A stretch of DNA of 64,000 nucleotides from an uncultured Agathobacter sp. (GCA_910587655.1 CAJUND010000012.1:1-64000); one strand, 5' to 3'. Positions 35,047-44,277 are shown, counted from the stretch's first letter. Program-made: numbers and translations. Notes: generated by a model not told the origin, from the sequence alone.

Positions 35047-36030
35047 TTAATTGAAGAGTGACTGAAACCAGTCCGCAATTTTCCGGAAAAAGTTCTTTAC
35101 TTTTGCCCCGAAACCTTCGCTGTTTATCGCATCCTGCAGTTTGTCCGCCCATGCGGACGCCTGGTCTTTAATGCTGTCCCAGTCAAGATCCAGGGTTTTC
35201 AGCTTTTCAACCAGGTCTATAATCTTCTGTCTGTCTTCCGCGGAAATTTCCAGATCGTATTTCTTTGCATATTCGTCAATCGCATCTTCAATCTGCTCCT
35301 TCGTATCCAGCTTTCCGTCTGCCATCCTTCCCTTAATGTCGGCAATCATGGCTTCGATATCCTCGGAATCCCCGTCAATGCTCTGCTCCAGTTCCCCCGT
35401 GGTGACAAGCTCGTCCATCGCGGCGTCCACAATATCCTCATCCAGCAGTTCCCCGGTAATCTGCTCATAAGCTTCCAGGGTTCCCACCAGCGCCGCCGTG
35501 CCGGAAATGGCAAACGGTCCTGCCACGATGACATTTGCATCCTGCACGCCTGCGGTTGCAAGGGCATTTTTGTACATTCCGGCGGTACAGTAATTAATAT
35601 TGTAGGTGGACACCTTAAGTCCGTCCCCTTCACCTGCAAGCGATACCACAACCGAAGAAAGCGCCCGCGTACCGATTTTTTCCTTTGGAACATAAGCGTC
35701 CAGATATTTGTGTTCCTCCTCGTTACTGACATACACCACATCATACTGGTCGAAATCAGCCGCCTCAATCCCCATATATTCCAGGACTTTGTGCTGTTCG
35801 TCTGCCGTCAGGTCTGCGCCAAGCGCAAGATACGGCTTGTCGGACTGGGTGATGACAACCTCATCCCCGTCCCCTTCGGTTCCTTCTGCATCCGCATAGG
35901 CGGTAAACGGAACACTGCATACGGTTACGGCAGCCATAAATGCCGCCATGATTTTTATCATTTTCTGTTTCATGCTTTGTACCATGCCGCAGGCAGTCCC
36001 CGCGGTTTTTCCTTTCAAAATTTTACTCAT
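35047..36030 (-). CDS. Secreted DUF1002-family protein
   Basis: A 327-residue protein with a signal peptide (hydrophobic core IMAAFMAAVTVCSVPF, cleavage near AYADA). The DUF1002 core follows: YLALGADLTADEQHKVLEYM, YVSNEEEHKYLDAYVPKEKI, TRALSSVVVSLAGEGDGLKV and IVAGPFAISGTAALVGTLEA. The C-terminal third is helical and acidic. The family has no known function. The first ATG (36030) overlaps the peptidase stop as ATGA. A start at the later Met of SMKQKMIKI would give a more usual signal peptide. The intervening ACGMVQ stretch contains 19 bases repeated at 3332-3350. Confidence 0.85.
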   Translation of the reverse strand: MSKILKGKTAGTACGMVQSMKQKMIKIMAAFMAAVTVCSVPFTAYADAEGTEGDGDEVVITQSDKPYLALGADLTADEQHKVLEYMGIEAADFDQYDVVYVSNEEEHKYLDAYVPKEKIGTRALSSVVVSLAGEGDGLKVSTYNINYCTAGMYKNALATAGVQDANVIVAGPFAISGTAALVGTLEAYEQITGELLDEDIVDAAMDELVTTGELEQSIDGDSEDIEAMIADIKGRMADGKLDTKEQIEDAIDEYAKKYDLEISAEDRQKIIDLVEKLKTLDLDWDSIKDQASAWADKLQDAINSEGFGAKVKNFFRKIADWFQSLFN

Positions 36031-37049
36031 TTCAGAATATACTGCATTTCAAATTTATGATCCTGTACACGAACTTCGGCAAGCGCACCGCTGATCACCG
36101 GCATCATTGGCGACAGATGCCCGATATCCAGATCCATGATAACCGGAACTTTAAAATCCGCCAGCAGATCCGTCACTGCGCGGTACTGGTCAATTCCAAA
36201 CGCCTCCTCCCCAAAACAAAGAGGACGTCCAATCAGGAATCCTTTTACATGGGAAAACCAGCCTGCATGTATCATCTGCCAGACGGCACGCCTGATGGAC
36301 ATGATATTTAAATCACACGATTCTAAAAACCATAAAAAACCGTCCTCCCTGTAACGCTCTGTAAACTCTTTCACATGGTCAAATTCCGTCCCGGTCAGGT
36401 TTACCAGACAGTCCATGCAGCCTCCAATCAGCCGTCCCTTTATGGTAACCGGCTCATCCCCAAAACAGCGGATACGCACCGGCTCCGTCACCTGGTACGG
36501 TGCAAGCGGCGTTTCCTCGCTCTTACTGCTCTCCCGCTCCCAGAGGTCATAATTGTGTACACCGTCCCGTTTTCCGCACAGCAGTGCAAACGCATCCTCC
36601 ACTGCCGGATGCCAAGGCTCCATGCCGAACGCCGAGGCACAGGGACCGTAAATGGCTGCCGTATCACAGACGGTTGCGGACAGAAAGGTAAAGTTGGTGT
36701 TATCCGAAAAGCCCATATACCATTTGGGCTTTGCATTCCTGATGCGCCCAAAGTCAATATACGGCAGTACTTCACACATCAGCTCCCCGCCGCCGCAGGA
36801 AATAATCACATCATTATTAGTGCCACAATAGCTCTCATTTAATTCCATTCCGCACAGTTTCGGGTCATTGCTGATGCCAATGCCTTTTTCCACGAGGCAG
36901 TTTTCCCCAAGCTGTGTCTGATAACCCATTTGATGAAACCTGTCCAGCGCGTGCATAAACGCTGTATAATACGGCTCTGTCGCACACCCGAAGGACGGCG
37001 CGACAAAACCAATGGTTCCGTTTTCCTGTAAAAACTCCGGATACCGCAT
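36027..37049 (-). CDS. LD-carboxypeptidase-family protein (S66)
   Basis: A 340-residue member of the S66 family, whose best-known activity is removal of the terminal D-Ala from muropeptide tetrapeptides. The nucleophile elbow is WYMGFSDNTNFTFLSA (Ser). The His of the triad is in VIMDLDIGHLSPMMPV, with a Glu nearby. TIGFVAPSFG and VIISCGGGELMCEVLPYIDF are also typical. The start is placed at ATG 37049 because GGGAGG lies 7 bases upstream; an ATG at 37055 is too close to it. There is no signal peptide, as expected for this cytoplasmic family. It overlaps the DUF1002 gene. Confidence 0.92.
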   Translation of the reverse strand: MRYPEFLQENGTIGFVAPSFGCATEPYYTAFMHALDRFHQMGYQTQLGENCLVEKGIGISNDPKLCGMELNESYCGTNNDVIISCGGGELMCEVLPYIDFGRIRNAKPKWYMGFSDNTNFTFLSATVCDTAAIYGPCASAFGMEPWHPAVEDAFALLCGKRDGVHNYDLWERESSKSEETPLAPYQVTEPVRIRCFGDEPVTIKGRLIGGCMDCLVNLTGTEFDHVKEFTERYREDGFLWFLESCDLNIMSIRRAVWQMIHAGWFSHVKGFLIGRPLCFGEEAFGIDQYRAVTDLLADFKVPVIMDLDIGHLSPMMPVISGALAEVRVQDHKFEMQYILK

Positions 37050-37163
37050 AATCATTCCTCCCTTTCCTGCCAGACTGTACTGTTACCAAATATACTATCG
37101 GAATCTTTCTGCATGTGCAACCTCTACTTCCTTAAATTTTTATTACGAAACCTGCCATCAGGC

Positions 37164-37192
37164 ACAAAAAAAGACGAAGATGAAACATCTCC
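37164..37192 (-). terminator. Weak terminator after the 94-residue gene
   Basis: On the minus strand a short stem AGATG/CATCT is followed, two bases later, by seven U (37165-37171). The stem is weak. The repeat hairpin at 37200-37223 may add to termination. Confidence 0.4.
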
Positions 37193-37199
37193 GCCCATT

Positions 37200-37264
37200 G
37201 TAACACCCCGTCAGGGGTGTTACCTACGTAAAGCGCTTCGCGAAGCGAACTCTCATGCGCTTTG
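37200..37264. repeat. Two-hairpin interspersed repeat, copy B
   Basis: Hairpin I is GTAACACCCC/GGGGTGTTAC (37200-37223). Linker CTACG follows. Hairpin II has outer stem AAAGCGC/GCGCTTT (37230-37236 with 37257-37263), inner stem TTCGC/GCGAA, and the unpaired CTCTCAT on its 3' side. It has the same architecture as the copies at 40.6 kb and 45.9 kb, with compensating stem changes. Confidence 0.8.
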
Positions 37265-37270
37265 CTCCTT

Positions 37271-37555
37271 TTATCCCGGAACGTACTGGTACCGAATCTT
37301 CTGACTGGAATAAAACAGATAAGATTTTACATTTGTCCAGAAAGAAAGCTCCTTATTATATTTAAAGCTTGTGTCATATGCAATTCCCTGCCGGTTGCAC
37401 CAGATATAGATGTCATTGAGTCCCATCTGTTTCACCGACCTGATGTTGTTCATAAAAGTCTCGATTTTTGAAAGCTCCCTTTCACTGTTAATATACAAAT
37501 GAAAAATTGTATTCGGACATTCAATTAAGATACGTCCCTCGTGTTTTTCTCTCAA
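37271..37555 (-). CDS. Unrecognised 94-residue protein
   Basis: No family is recognised. The frame opens at TTG 37555, with a G-rich stretch (GAGGGTGG) upstream that could serve as ribosome binding site. The protein is soluble and has mixed charge (TIFHLYINSERELSKIETFM, NDIYIWCNRQGIAYD, ending KIRYQYVPG). It stands alone between two intergenic regions, divergent from the pfk gene. Its coding status rests on frame length and a plausible start only. Confidence 0.5.
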   Translation of the reverse strand: MREKHEGRILIECPNTIFHLYINSERELSKIETFMNNIRSVKQMGLNDIYIWCNRQGIAYDTSFKYNKELSFWTNVKSYLFYSSQKIRYQYVPG

Positions 37556-37739
37556 AACTGTTCCACCCTCTCCCGTTTTGCTTCCGCAGCCTGCTTTCTG
37601 GTGCAGATTTTTGTGTCTTATTTTACTTATTTTACTATAATTTAACAGAAAACACCAGCGGTTTTTGACATTTTTTTATAAAATTTTGTTCCATTTCTGT
37701 ATAAGTATATCTGTTTTCCACAGATTTCATGTGTACCTC

Positions 37740-37768
37740 TTGAACTTCTTTTCTAAAACATCTAAAAT
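37740..37768 (+). promoter_or_regulatory. Promoter for the phosphofructokinase gene
   Basis: TTGAAC (37740-37745) and TAAAAT (37763-37768) lie 17 bases apart, with a 5' leader of about 60 bases. Just upstream is a palindrome, ATCTGT/ACAGAT (37709-37725), that could be an operator. The rest of the 37556-37837 gap is AT-rich and holds nothing else recognised. Confidence 0.55.
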
Positions 37769-37837
37769 GTGTATTGAAATCTATGCATACAGCGAACCTG
37801 CAATGCAGGATTACTGAATAATATTAAGGAGACTGTA

Positions 37838-39067
37838 ATGAATAATTCAAACTGTATGGTTGCCCAGTCCGGCGGCCCGACCTGTGCCATTAATGCCAGT
37901 CTTGCCGGTGTGGTTTCCGGCATAAAAAATTCTTCGGTATATGAAAAATGTTATGGTGCCGTCAATGGCATTTTAGGAATCCTGAATGAACAGTACACGG
38001 ATCTGACAGATACCATTACCGACGATGCCGCCCTTTGCCGTCTTATGACAACCCCTGCCATGTACCTGGGTTCCTGCCGGCACAGGCTTGCAGACTATAA
38101 GGATGATGATTCTTCCTATGTATTTATTTTTAACCAGTTTGCAAAGCTGGGTATCCGTGCATTCTTTTATATCGGCGGCAATGATTCGATGGATACCGTG
38201 GACAAGCTTTCGGATTATGCCAGAAAGATAAACAGCGATATCCGCATTATCGGCATTCCCAAAACCGTTGACAATGACCTTTACATGACCGACCACACGC
38301 CGGGATTCGGCTCTGCAGCAAAATACATTGCCACCTCCCTGCTTGAAATCGCGCATGATACATTTATATATGCGGTAAAAAGCGTCACCATTGTGGAAAT
38401 TATGGGAAGGGATGCCGGATGGCTGACCGCGGCATCTGCACTTGCAAGAAACGACTACAATGCCGCCCCGCATTTCATTTACCTGCCGGAGACAGCATTC
38501 TGCAAAGAACAGTTCCTGCACGATGTAAAAGAAAAGCTGAAAACAGTTGATAATGTTATTGTTGCGGTTTCAGAAGGTATCCGTGATGAAAACCAGGAGT
38601 ACATCACGGCATCTTCCGCGGCGGTGGACCAGTTCGGACACAAACAGCTTTCCGGAGCCGGAAAGGCGCTGGAAATCCTTGTCAAACAGGAACTGGGCGT
38701 CAAAGTCCGTTCCGTGGAAATCAACGTCCTGCAGCGGTGTGCAGCGCACATGCTGTCAAAAACGGATATTGACGAATCATTTTCACTCGGTAAGCACGCT
38801 GTTTCCCTTGCAGAGGAAGGCGTCACCGCTTCCATGGTAATGCTGGAACGCGTTTCTGACAGCCCTTATGCAGTTACTTACAGCCATGCAGATATCCGCA
38901 GTATTGCCAACCAGGCAAAAATGATTCCTGCGGAATGGATTCATGAAGACGGAAATGATGTGACGGCGGAACTTACGGATTATTTAAGACCGCTCATCCT
39001 GGGAGAGGTAACGATTTCCTATAAAGACGGCATTCCGGCATACATGCCGTTTCTTCACAGGGATTAA
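37838..39067 (+). CDS. Phosphofructokinase, PPi-type signature
   Basis: A 409-residue PfkA-family enzyme that phosphorylates fructose 6-phosphate in glycolysis. N-terminal AQSGGPTCAINASLAGV binds the phosphoryl donor. The two donor-selecting motifs are FYIGGNDSMDTVDKL and IGIPKTVDNDLYMTDHTPG. The Lys in PKT, where ATP enzymes have Gly (PGT), indicates pyrophosphate use, and the length (over 400 residues) also fits that group. MGRDAGWLTAASAL binds sugar phosphate. AAGGAG lies 6 bases before the ATG. A promoter is visible upstream, and the L,D-transpeptidase gene follows after 19 bases. The PPi preference is inferred from sequence. Confidence 0.9.
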   Translation: MNNSNCMVAQSGGPTCAINASLAGVVSGIKNSSVYEKCYGAVNGILGILNEQYTDLTDTITDDAALCRLMTTPAMYLGSCRHRLADYKDDDSSYVFIFNQFAKLGIRAFFYIGGNDSMDTVDKLSDYARKINSDIRIIGIPKTVDNDLYMTDHTPGFGSAAKYIATSLLEIAHDTFIYAVKSVTIVEIMGRDAGWLTAASALARNDYNAAPHFIYLPETAFCKEQFLHDVKEKLKTVDNVIVAVSEGIRDENQEYITASSAAVDQFGHKQLSGAGKALEILVKQELGVKVRSVEINVLQRCAAHMLSKTDIDESFSLGKHAVSLAEEGVTASMVMLERVSDSPYAVTYSHADIRSIANQAKMIPAEWIHEDGNDVTAELTDYLRPLILGEVTISYKDGIPAYMPFLHRD

Positions 39068-39086
39068 ACTACAGAAAGGAGCTTTT

Positions 39087-40556
39087 ATGGCTGCTAAAAA
39101 TACAAAACACATAAAAAGACGCGCAAAAAACCCGCTTCCTGCAGTTTTAGCCGGAATGGGGACTGCCCTGCTTGCTGTTTACATTGGTTTTAGCATTTAC
39201 TATAATAAGCATTTTTTTCCAAAGACCACCATTGGCAGCAGTATCTGCGGCAACCAGACTGCCGAATGGCTGGAAGCCTCCAATATTGCTGCCGCAAAAA
39301 AATATTCCCTGACCGTCAGGGACCGCATGGATCACGTTTATACCATTGAAGGCTCGGATATTTCCTATGAATATAGTACCAGAGGGGAAGAAGAAGCCAT
39401 CTTAAAAAGACAGAACGGTTTTACCTGGCCGGTTGCCGTCTTTCAGACGCATACCCATGACCTGAACCAGTCCTTCACCTATGATGCGGATGCACTCGGA
39501 CAGATCATTGACGCACTGCCGTTGTTTGATGAAGACTACATCACTCCTCCAAAGGACGCCTATCTTGATATCCGGGAGGATGACTACGAGGTGGTCAAAG
39601 AAGAGCCGGGCAATACCCCGGTCCGTGATGAAGTGACTGCAGAAATTACCGATGCCATTGAAAACCAGAAAAATGCATACACACTGTCCGATAACTGCTA
39701 CGAAAAGCCTGCAGTCTATGCCTCTGACAGCATGATTGCAGACACAGCCGCCCGGATTGACCAGTTTACCTCCGCAACCATACAGTATGATATTGACGGC
39801 GCAGAGGAATATCTGGACAAAGGCGGTATTCTTGCCATGCTGGACATAAATAAAGAAGGGAAGGTAACCATAAATGACGACAAAGTAACGGCTTTTGTCC
39901 AGAGGCTTGCCAGTACCTATAATACCTACGGGGACGTCCGCACCTTTGCCACATCCAAAGGGGATGACATAAAAATCGGCGGGGGCGACTATGGCTGGGT
40001 AATCAATAAAGCAAAGGAAAAAGAACAGATTTTAGAAGACCTGAAAAACGGAACACCCGTGGAACGCGAACCGGTTTACGAACAGACTGCCATCAAAAGC
40101 GGCCTGGATGACATCGGGGATACTTATATTGAAATTGATTACAGCAACCAGCACCTGTGGTACTACAGGGACGGGGAACTGGTTACGGAAACAGACATTG
40201 TTTCCGGTAATATCCGTCACAAAAACGGTTCTCCTGACGGCGTGTTTAAAATAGCCTACAAGGAAAGGGACGCCACTCTGATTGGAGAAAATTATGCTTC
40301 GGATGTTAAATATTTTATGCCGTTTGCCTACAACGTCGGTATCCATGACGCAAGCTGGCGCAGCAAATTCGGGGATGAAATATATAAGACCTCCGGCTCC
40401 CACGGCTGTATCAATGTACCGGAAAAAACAGCTAAAAAACTGTTTAAAGAAGTGGAAGTCGGCACACCGGTAATCGCATATTACCGTGAACCGGTGGTGC
40501 TGACTGCTGAGAATGCAAAAATATCCAATGCTTATTCTTATAAAGAGGAGGATTAG
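39087..40556 (+). CDS. Membrane-anchored L,D-transpeptidase with VanW-type N-terminal domain
   Basis: A 489-residue protein. A basic N-terminus and one membrane segment (PAVLAGMGTALLAVYIGFSI) place the rest outside the cell. Residues about 60-320 match the duplicated peptidoglycan-binding domain often linked to YkuD proteins. Residues about 345-470 are the YkuD catalytic domain, with the nucleophile block TSGSHGCINVP (HxxxxxxHGxxN context; Cys nucleophile). It forms 3-3 cross-links in peptidoglycan or attaches proteins to it. A clear AAAGGAG precedes the ATG. It is probably co-transcribed with the phosphofructokinase gene. A repeat array begins 5 bases after its stop. Confidence 0.93.
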   Translation: MAAKNTKHIKRRAKNPLPAVLAGMGTALLAVYIGFSIYYNKHFFPKTTIGSSICGNQTAEWLEASNIAAAKKYSLTVRDRMDHVYTIEGSDISYEYSTRGEEEAILKRQNGFTWPVAVFQTHTHDLNQSFTYDADALGQIIDALPLFDEDYITPPKDAYLDIREDDYEVVKEEPGNTPVRDEVTAEITDAIENQKNAYTLSDNCYEKPAVYASDSMIADTAARIDQFTSATIQYDIDGAEEYLDKGGILAMLDINKEGKVTINDDKVTAFVQRLASTYNTYGDVRTFATSKGDDIKIGGGDYGWVINKAKEKEQILEDLKNGTPVEREPVYEQTAIKSGLDDIGDTYIEIDYSNQHLWYYRDGELVTETDIVSGNIRHKNGSPDGVFKIAYKERDATLIGENYASDVKYFMPFAYNVGIHDASWRSKFGDEIYKTSGSHGCINVPEKTAKKLFKEVEVGTPVIAYYREPVVLTAENAKISNAYSYKEED

Positions 40557-40560
40557 ACAG

Positions 40561-40720
40561 GCAACACCCCTACGGAAAAGGAGCAGTCACATGAAAGTTT
40601 CGCTTTGCGAAAGGCGACTGCGCAGGTCATACCCCTTACGGGGTACGACAAGAAGCAGTCACATGAAAGTTTCGCTTTGCGAAAGGCGACTGCGCAGGCA
40701 ACACCCCTACGGGGTGTTAC
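40561..40720. repeat. Tandem two-hairpin interspersed repeat, copies A1 and A2
   Basis: A 45-base unit occurs twice without mismatch (40582-40626 and 40654-40698), spaced by 27 bases that contain the hairpin TACCCC/GGGGTA. On the right is AACACCCC/GGGGTGTT. Each 45-base unit folds as an outer stem GCAGTC/GACTGC and an inner stem TTTCGC/GCGAAA, with CATGAAAG unpaired on one side. It lies between convergent genes, and its right end is inside the ABC transporter coding sequence. Confidence 0.9.
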
Positions 40721-42479
40721 AATACTGACTATTATACAGATTCGCGTAGAATCCGTTTTGTTCGAGCAGGGTTTCATGATTCCCCTGCTCGATAATTTTC
40801 CCGTCCTTCATAACAAGAATCACATCCGCCTCGCGTATGGTGGAAAGACGGTGCGCCACAATAAAGCTGGTACGCCCTTTCATCATTGTCTGGAATGCCT
40901 TCTGGATTTTAATTTCCGTACGTGTGTCTATGGAGCTGGTCGCCTCATCCAGAATTAACATCGGCGGCAGGCACAGCATGACACGTGCAATACAAAGAAG
41001 CTGCTTCTGTCCCTGGGAAAGGTTTCCGCCCTCCTCCGTGATTTCAGTATCGTATCCTTTTGGCAGACGTCTGATAAAGCTGTGCGCGGAGGACGCCTTT
41101 GCAGCCGCCATGATTTCCTCATCCGTGGCGTCCGGTCTTCCCATACAGATATTATCCCTGATGGTGCCTTTTTTCAGCCAGGTTTCCTGCAGCACCATAC
41201 CGTAATTTGCACGCAGGCTTTCCCGAGTAATATCCCTGATTTCATGACCGCTCACAAAAATCTTTCCCGAGTTTACATCATAAAACCTCATTAGAAGATT
41301 AATTAACGTCGTCTTGCCGCAGCCGGTCGGACCTACAATTGCAATCCTCTGTCCCTTTTTCACATTTAAATTAAAATCCTGTATCAGCCTCTGCTCTGGC
41401 ACATAGGAAAACGATACCTGCTCCATTCTGACGGTGCCGTCCGCCTCCTGTAAAACAAATGCTGACTCTGCATCAGATACTTCCTCCGGTTCCTCAATCA
41501 GTTCAAAAATACGCGCCGCACAGGCAAGCGCATTCTGAAGCTCGGTAACCACGCCGGAAATCTCATTAAACGGCTTGGTGTACTGGTTTGCATAGGACAA
41601 AAAGCAGGACAGGTTTCCAATGGAAAACGCCCCGTTTGTATAGATTACGGCAAACGCCCCGGTAATTCCGACAGCTGCATATACAAGGCTGTTGACAAAG
41701 CGGGTGCAAGGATTTGTCAGGCTGGAAAAGAAAATGGCACGGAGGGAACATTTCTGCAGCCTGCCGTTGATTTCATCAAACTGTTCCATTGCTTTTGTCT
41801 GGTAATTAAACGCCTGCACCACCTTCTGGTTCCCGACCATCTCGTTAATCAGCGCAGTCTGCTCTCCCCTTGTTTTTGTCTGGAGGGTAAACATGGCATA
41901 TGTTTTTTTTGCAATAAATGCAGCGACAAGAAGCGATACGGGCGTCAGCACTACTACCACAAGCGTAATTTTCACATGAATTGAAAGCATGAACAGCAGC
42001 GTGCCGATAATTGTGGAAACTCCGGTAAACAGCTGGGTAAAGCCCATTAAAAGTCCGTCCGCAAAAGTATCCACATCCGCAATAATCCTGCTTACCATAT
42101 CCCCGTGGGAATGGCTGTCAATATAGGAAAGCGGCAGACGCTCCATCCGCCGGAAGGCATCTTTTCTGATATCCCGCACAATCCCGTAGGTCATGCGGTT
42201 ATTGCACATATTCATAAACCACTGGGAAACCGCCGTGGCAAGCACCACCAGAATCCCTCTTTTTACCAGTACCAGGATTCCTTCAAAGTCCACGTTTCCC
42301 TTATCAAGCAAAAGATCAATGGCATTTCCCGCAAGAATCGGAAAATACAGCGTCAGCACCACGGTAATGACCGCAAAAACAATGGACAGCGCAAGAAGCG
42401 GCAGATAATGCTTCATATACCGGAACACCTTTTTCAGCGTCAAAAGCTGTCCCCCTTTTTTTTCTTTGTCCGTACTCAT
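40707..42479 (-). CDS. ABC exporter, permease-ATPase, catalytically complete half
   Basis: A 590-residue half-transporter: six-helix exporter domain (residues about 1-320), then an ATPase with GPTGCGKTTLINLLMRF (Walker A), GNLSQGQKQLLCIARV (signature), LILDEATSSIDTRTE (Walker B with catalytic Glu) and IVAHRLSTI (H-loop His). It pairs with the preceding gene, which has a degenerate ATPase, to form a heterodimeric multidrug- or lipid-type exporter. The start overlaps the partner stop as ATGA. The last codons (CNTP, stop) lie in an interspersed repeat hairpin, so the C-terminus has been shaped by the repeat. Confidence 0.95.
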   Translation of the reverse strand: MSTDKEKKGGQLLTLKKVFRYMKHYLPLLALSIVFAVITVVLTLYFPILAGNAIDLLLDKGNVDFEGILVLVKRGILVVLATAVSQWFMNMCNNRMTYGIVRDIRKDAFRRMERLPLSYIDSHSHGDMVSRIIADVDTFADGLLMGFTQLFTGVSTIIGTLLFMLSIHVKITLVVVVLTPVSLLVAAFIAKKTYAMFTLQTKTRGEQTALINEMVGNQKVVQAFNYQTKAMEQFDEINGRLQKCSLRAIFFSSLTNPCTRFVNSLVYAAVGITGAFAVIYTNGAFSIGNLSCFLSYANQYTKPFNEISGVVTELQNALACAARIFELIEEPEEVSDAESAFVLQEADGTVRMEQVSFSYVPEQRLIQDFNLNVKKGQRIAIVGPTGCGKTTLINLLMRFYDVNSGKIFVSGHEIRDITRESLRANYGMVLQETWLKKGTIRDNICMGRPDATDEEIMAAAKASSAHSFIRRLPKGYDTEITEEGGNLSQGQKQLLCIARVMLCLPPMLILDEATSSIDTRTEIKIQKAFQTMMKGRTSFIVAHRLSTIREADVILVMKDGKIIEQGNHETLLEQNGFYANLYNSQYCNTP

Positions 42480-44209
42480 GCCCTGGCACCTTCTTTCTTA
42501 AACTGTGACTCATAAATTTCACGGTAAACCTCACAGCTTTCCAGCAGTTTTTCATGTGTTCCGATTCCGGCTGCGGTTCCGTCCTCCATGACAATGATTT
42601 TATCAGCAAACTGGATGGAGGATGTACGCTGGGATACAATAAATATAGTCTTTTTTCCCCGCAGCTTTAACAGCGCGGCGCGCAGCTTCGCATCTGTTGC
42701 AAAATCCAGTGCGGAAGCGCTGTCATCCAGAATTAAAATTTCCGGGTCCTTCACCAGGGCACGGGCAATGGTCAGCCGCTGCTTCTGCCCCCCGGAAAGG
42801 TTTCTGCCGCCCTGCTCGATTTCATAATCAAGCTGCCCGTCTTTTCCTTTGACGACATCCTTTGCCTGTGCCGCATCTACCGCCTGCCAGATCTTTTCGT
42901 CGTCTGCGTCCGGATTCCCCCACTTTAAGTTTTCCCGGATGCTTCCGTGGAAAAGAACTGCTTTTTGCATAACCACCCCGATGTTATCCCGCAGGTCCAT
43001 TAAATCATAATCCCGCACATCCTGTCCGTTTACAGACACGGTTCCGGCGGAAACATCATAAAACCTTGGAATCAGATTTACCACCGAAGATTTTCCGGAA
43101 CCGGTACCCCCGATAATACCGATAATCTCACCCTTTTTTGCAGTAAAATCAATATCCGTAAGCGCTTCCTCCCCGCTGCCTGCATAAGCCATGGAAACAT
43201 GGGAAAACGAAACAGCCGTATCATTTGTATCCGCCGAAGCTTTTGGATTCTTACAGCCGGTGACTGACGGCTTAAGGTCAAATACCTCCCCAATCCGGTT
43301 TCCGCACGCCACCGCCTTGTTTACAGAAATAATTAAATTTGCCAGTTTAATAAGCTCCACCAGTATCTGCGACATATAATTATAAAGCGCAATAACCTCG
43401 CCCTGTGTCAGCACGCCGGTATTTACCTGGACTGCGCCGGTCTGGATAATTGCTATAATTGCAGCGTTTACAATTACATAAGTCAGAGGATTCATTAACG
43501 CGGAAAGCCTGCCCACCACCATCTGCATACGGGTCAGAAATTCATTCCCCCTGGTAAACTCCTCTTCCTCTTCTTTTTCCTTGTTAAACGCACGGATGAC
43601 ACGGACGCCTTCCAGGTTTTCCCTTGTATGCAAAAGCACAAGATCCAGGGCGCTCTGCACCTTTTTATACATCGGTATGCTGAAATACATAATGGAAAAT
43701 ACAACAAGCGATAATAACGGAATCGCAGCCACGAAAATAAGCGCGGATTTGACATCCACGGTAAATGCCATTACCATCGCGCCAAACACGATAAACGGTG
43801 AACGCAGAAACAGCCGCAGCACCAGATTGACGCCGGACTGCACCTGGTTGATATCACTTGTCATACGGGTAATCAGTGTGGAAGTGCCTACCGTATCCAT
43901 TTCTGAAAAAGACAAAGACTCGATATGGGCAAATAATGCATGTCTTAATTTTGTGGAAAACCCGACTGCCGCCTTTGCAGCAAAATACTGCGCCGTAATG
44001 GAACAGGTAAGTCCGATAACAGCAAGCAGAATCAGCACGCCGCCCATCCGATAGATATACGGGCGGTCGCTGCCTTTAATTCCATGGTCAATAAGCGCCG
44101 CCACCACAAGCGGCACGATAAGCTCAAATGATGCCTCCAGCAGTTTGAACAGAGGGGCAAAAATACATTCTTTTTTATAATCTTTTAAATATACCAGCAG
44201 TTTTTTCAT
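42476..44209 (-). CDS. ABC exporter, permease-ATPase, degenerate-site half
   Basis: A 577-residue half-transporter with the same six-helix plus ATPase layout. Walker A is GGTGSGKSSVVNLIPRF and the signature is NLSGGQKQRLTIARAL, both intact. In Walker B the catalytic Glu is Asp (LILDDSASALD) and the H-loop His is Gln (FIVSQRTSSI). That is the usual sign of the non-hydrolysing site in heterodimeric exporters such as BmrCD. It is translationally coupled to the following gene. A promoter with a palindrome in its spacer lies about 40 bases upstream of the ATG. Confidence 0.95.
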   Translation of the reverse strand: MKKLLVYLKDYKKECIFAPLFKLLEASFELIVPLVVAALIDHGIKGSDRPYIYRMGGVLILLAVIGLTCSITAQYFAAKAAVGFSTKLRHALFAHIESLSFSEMDTVGTSTLITRMTSDINQVQSGVNLVLRLFLRSPFIVFGAMVMAFTVDVKSALIFVAAIPLLSLVVFSIMYFSIPMYKKVQSALDLVLLHTRENLEGVRVIRAFNKEKEEEEEFTRGNEFLTRMQMVVGRLSALMNPLTYVIVNAAIIAIIQTGAVQVNTGVLTQGEVIALYNYMSQILVELIKLANLIISVNKAVACGNRIGEVFDLKPSVTGCKNPKASADTNDTAVSFSHVSMAYAGSGEEALTDIDFTAKKGEIIGIIGGTGSGKSSVVNLIPRFYDVSAGTVSVNGQDVRDYDLMDLRDNIGVVMQKAVLFHGSIRENLKWGNPDADDEKIWQAVDAAQAKDVVKGKDGQLDYEIEQGGRNLSGGQKQRLTIARALVKDPEILILDDSASALDFATDAKLRAALLKLRGKKTIFIVSQRTSSIQFADKIIVMEDGTAAGIGTHEKLLESCEVYREIYESQFKKEGARA

Positions 44210-44248
44210 TACAGAATCGTCCTTTTTCCATATTCTACCCAGATTTGA

Positions 44249-44277
44249 ATTATATCATGCCAAAAGCATGGATTCAA
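44249..44277 (-). promoter_or_regulatory. Promoter for the ABC exporter pair, with palindromic spacer
   Basis: TTGAAT (44272-44277) and TATAAT (44249-44254) lie 17 bases apart on the minus strand. The spacer contains CATGC/GCATG (44256-44270), which could bind a regulator. Confidence 0.6.

Noticed and set aside
40582..40698. Possible CRISPR-like array (two identical 45-base repeats, 27-base spacer)
   Set aside because: Only two repeats, the spacer is itself a palindrome, no cas genes are nearby, and related elements with different stems occur elsewhere.
40513..40958. Several overlapping open frames in both directions across the repeat array at 40.6 kb
   Set aside because: They are translations of the 45-base hairpin repeat, with duplicated peptides and no ribosome binding sites.
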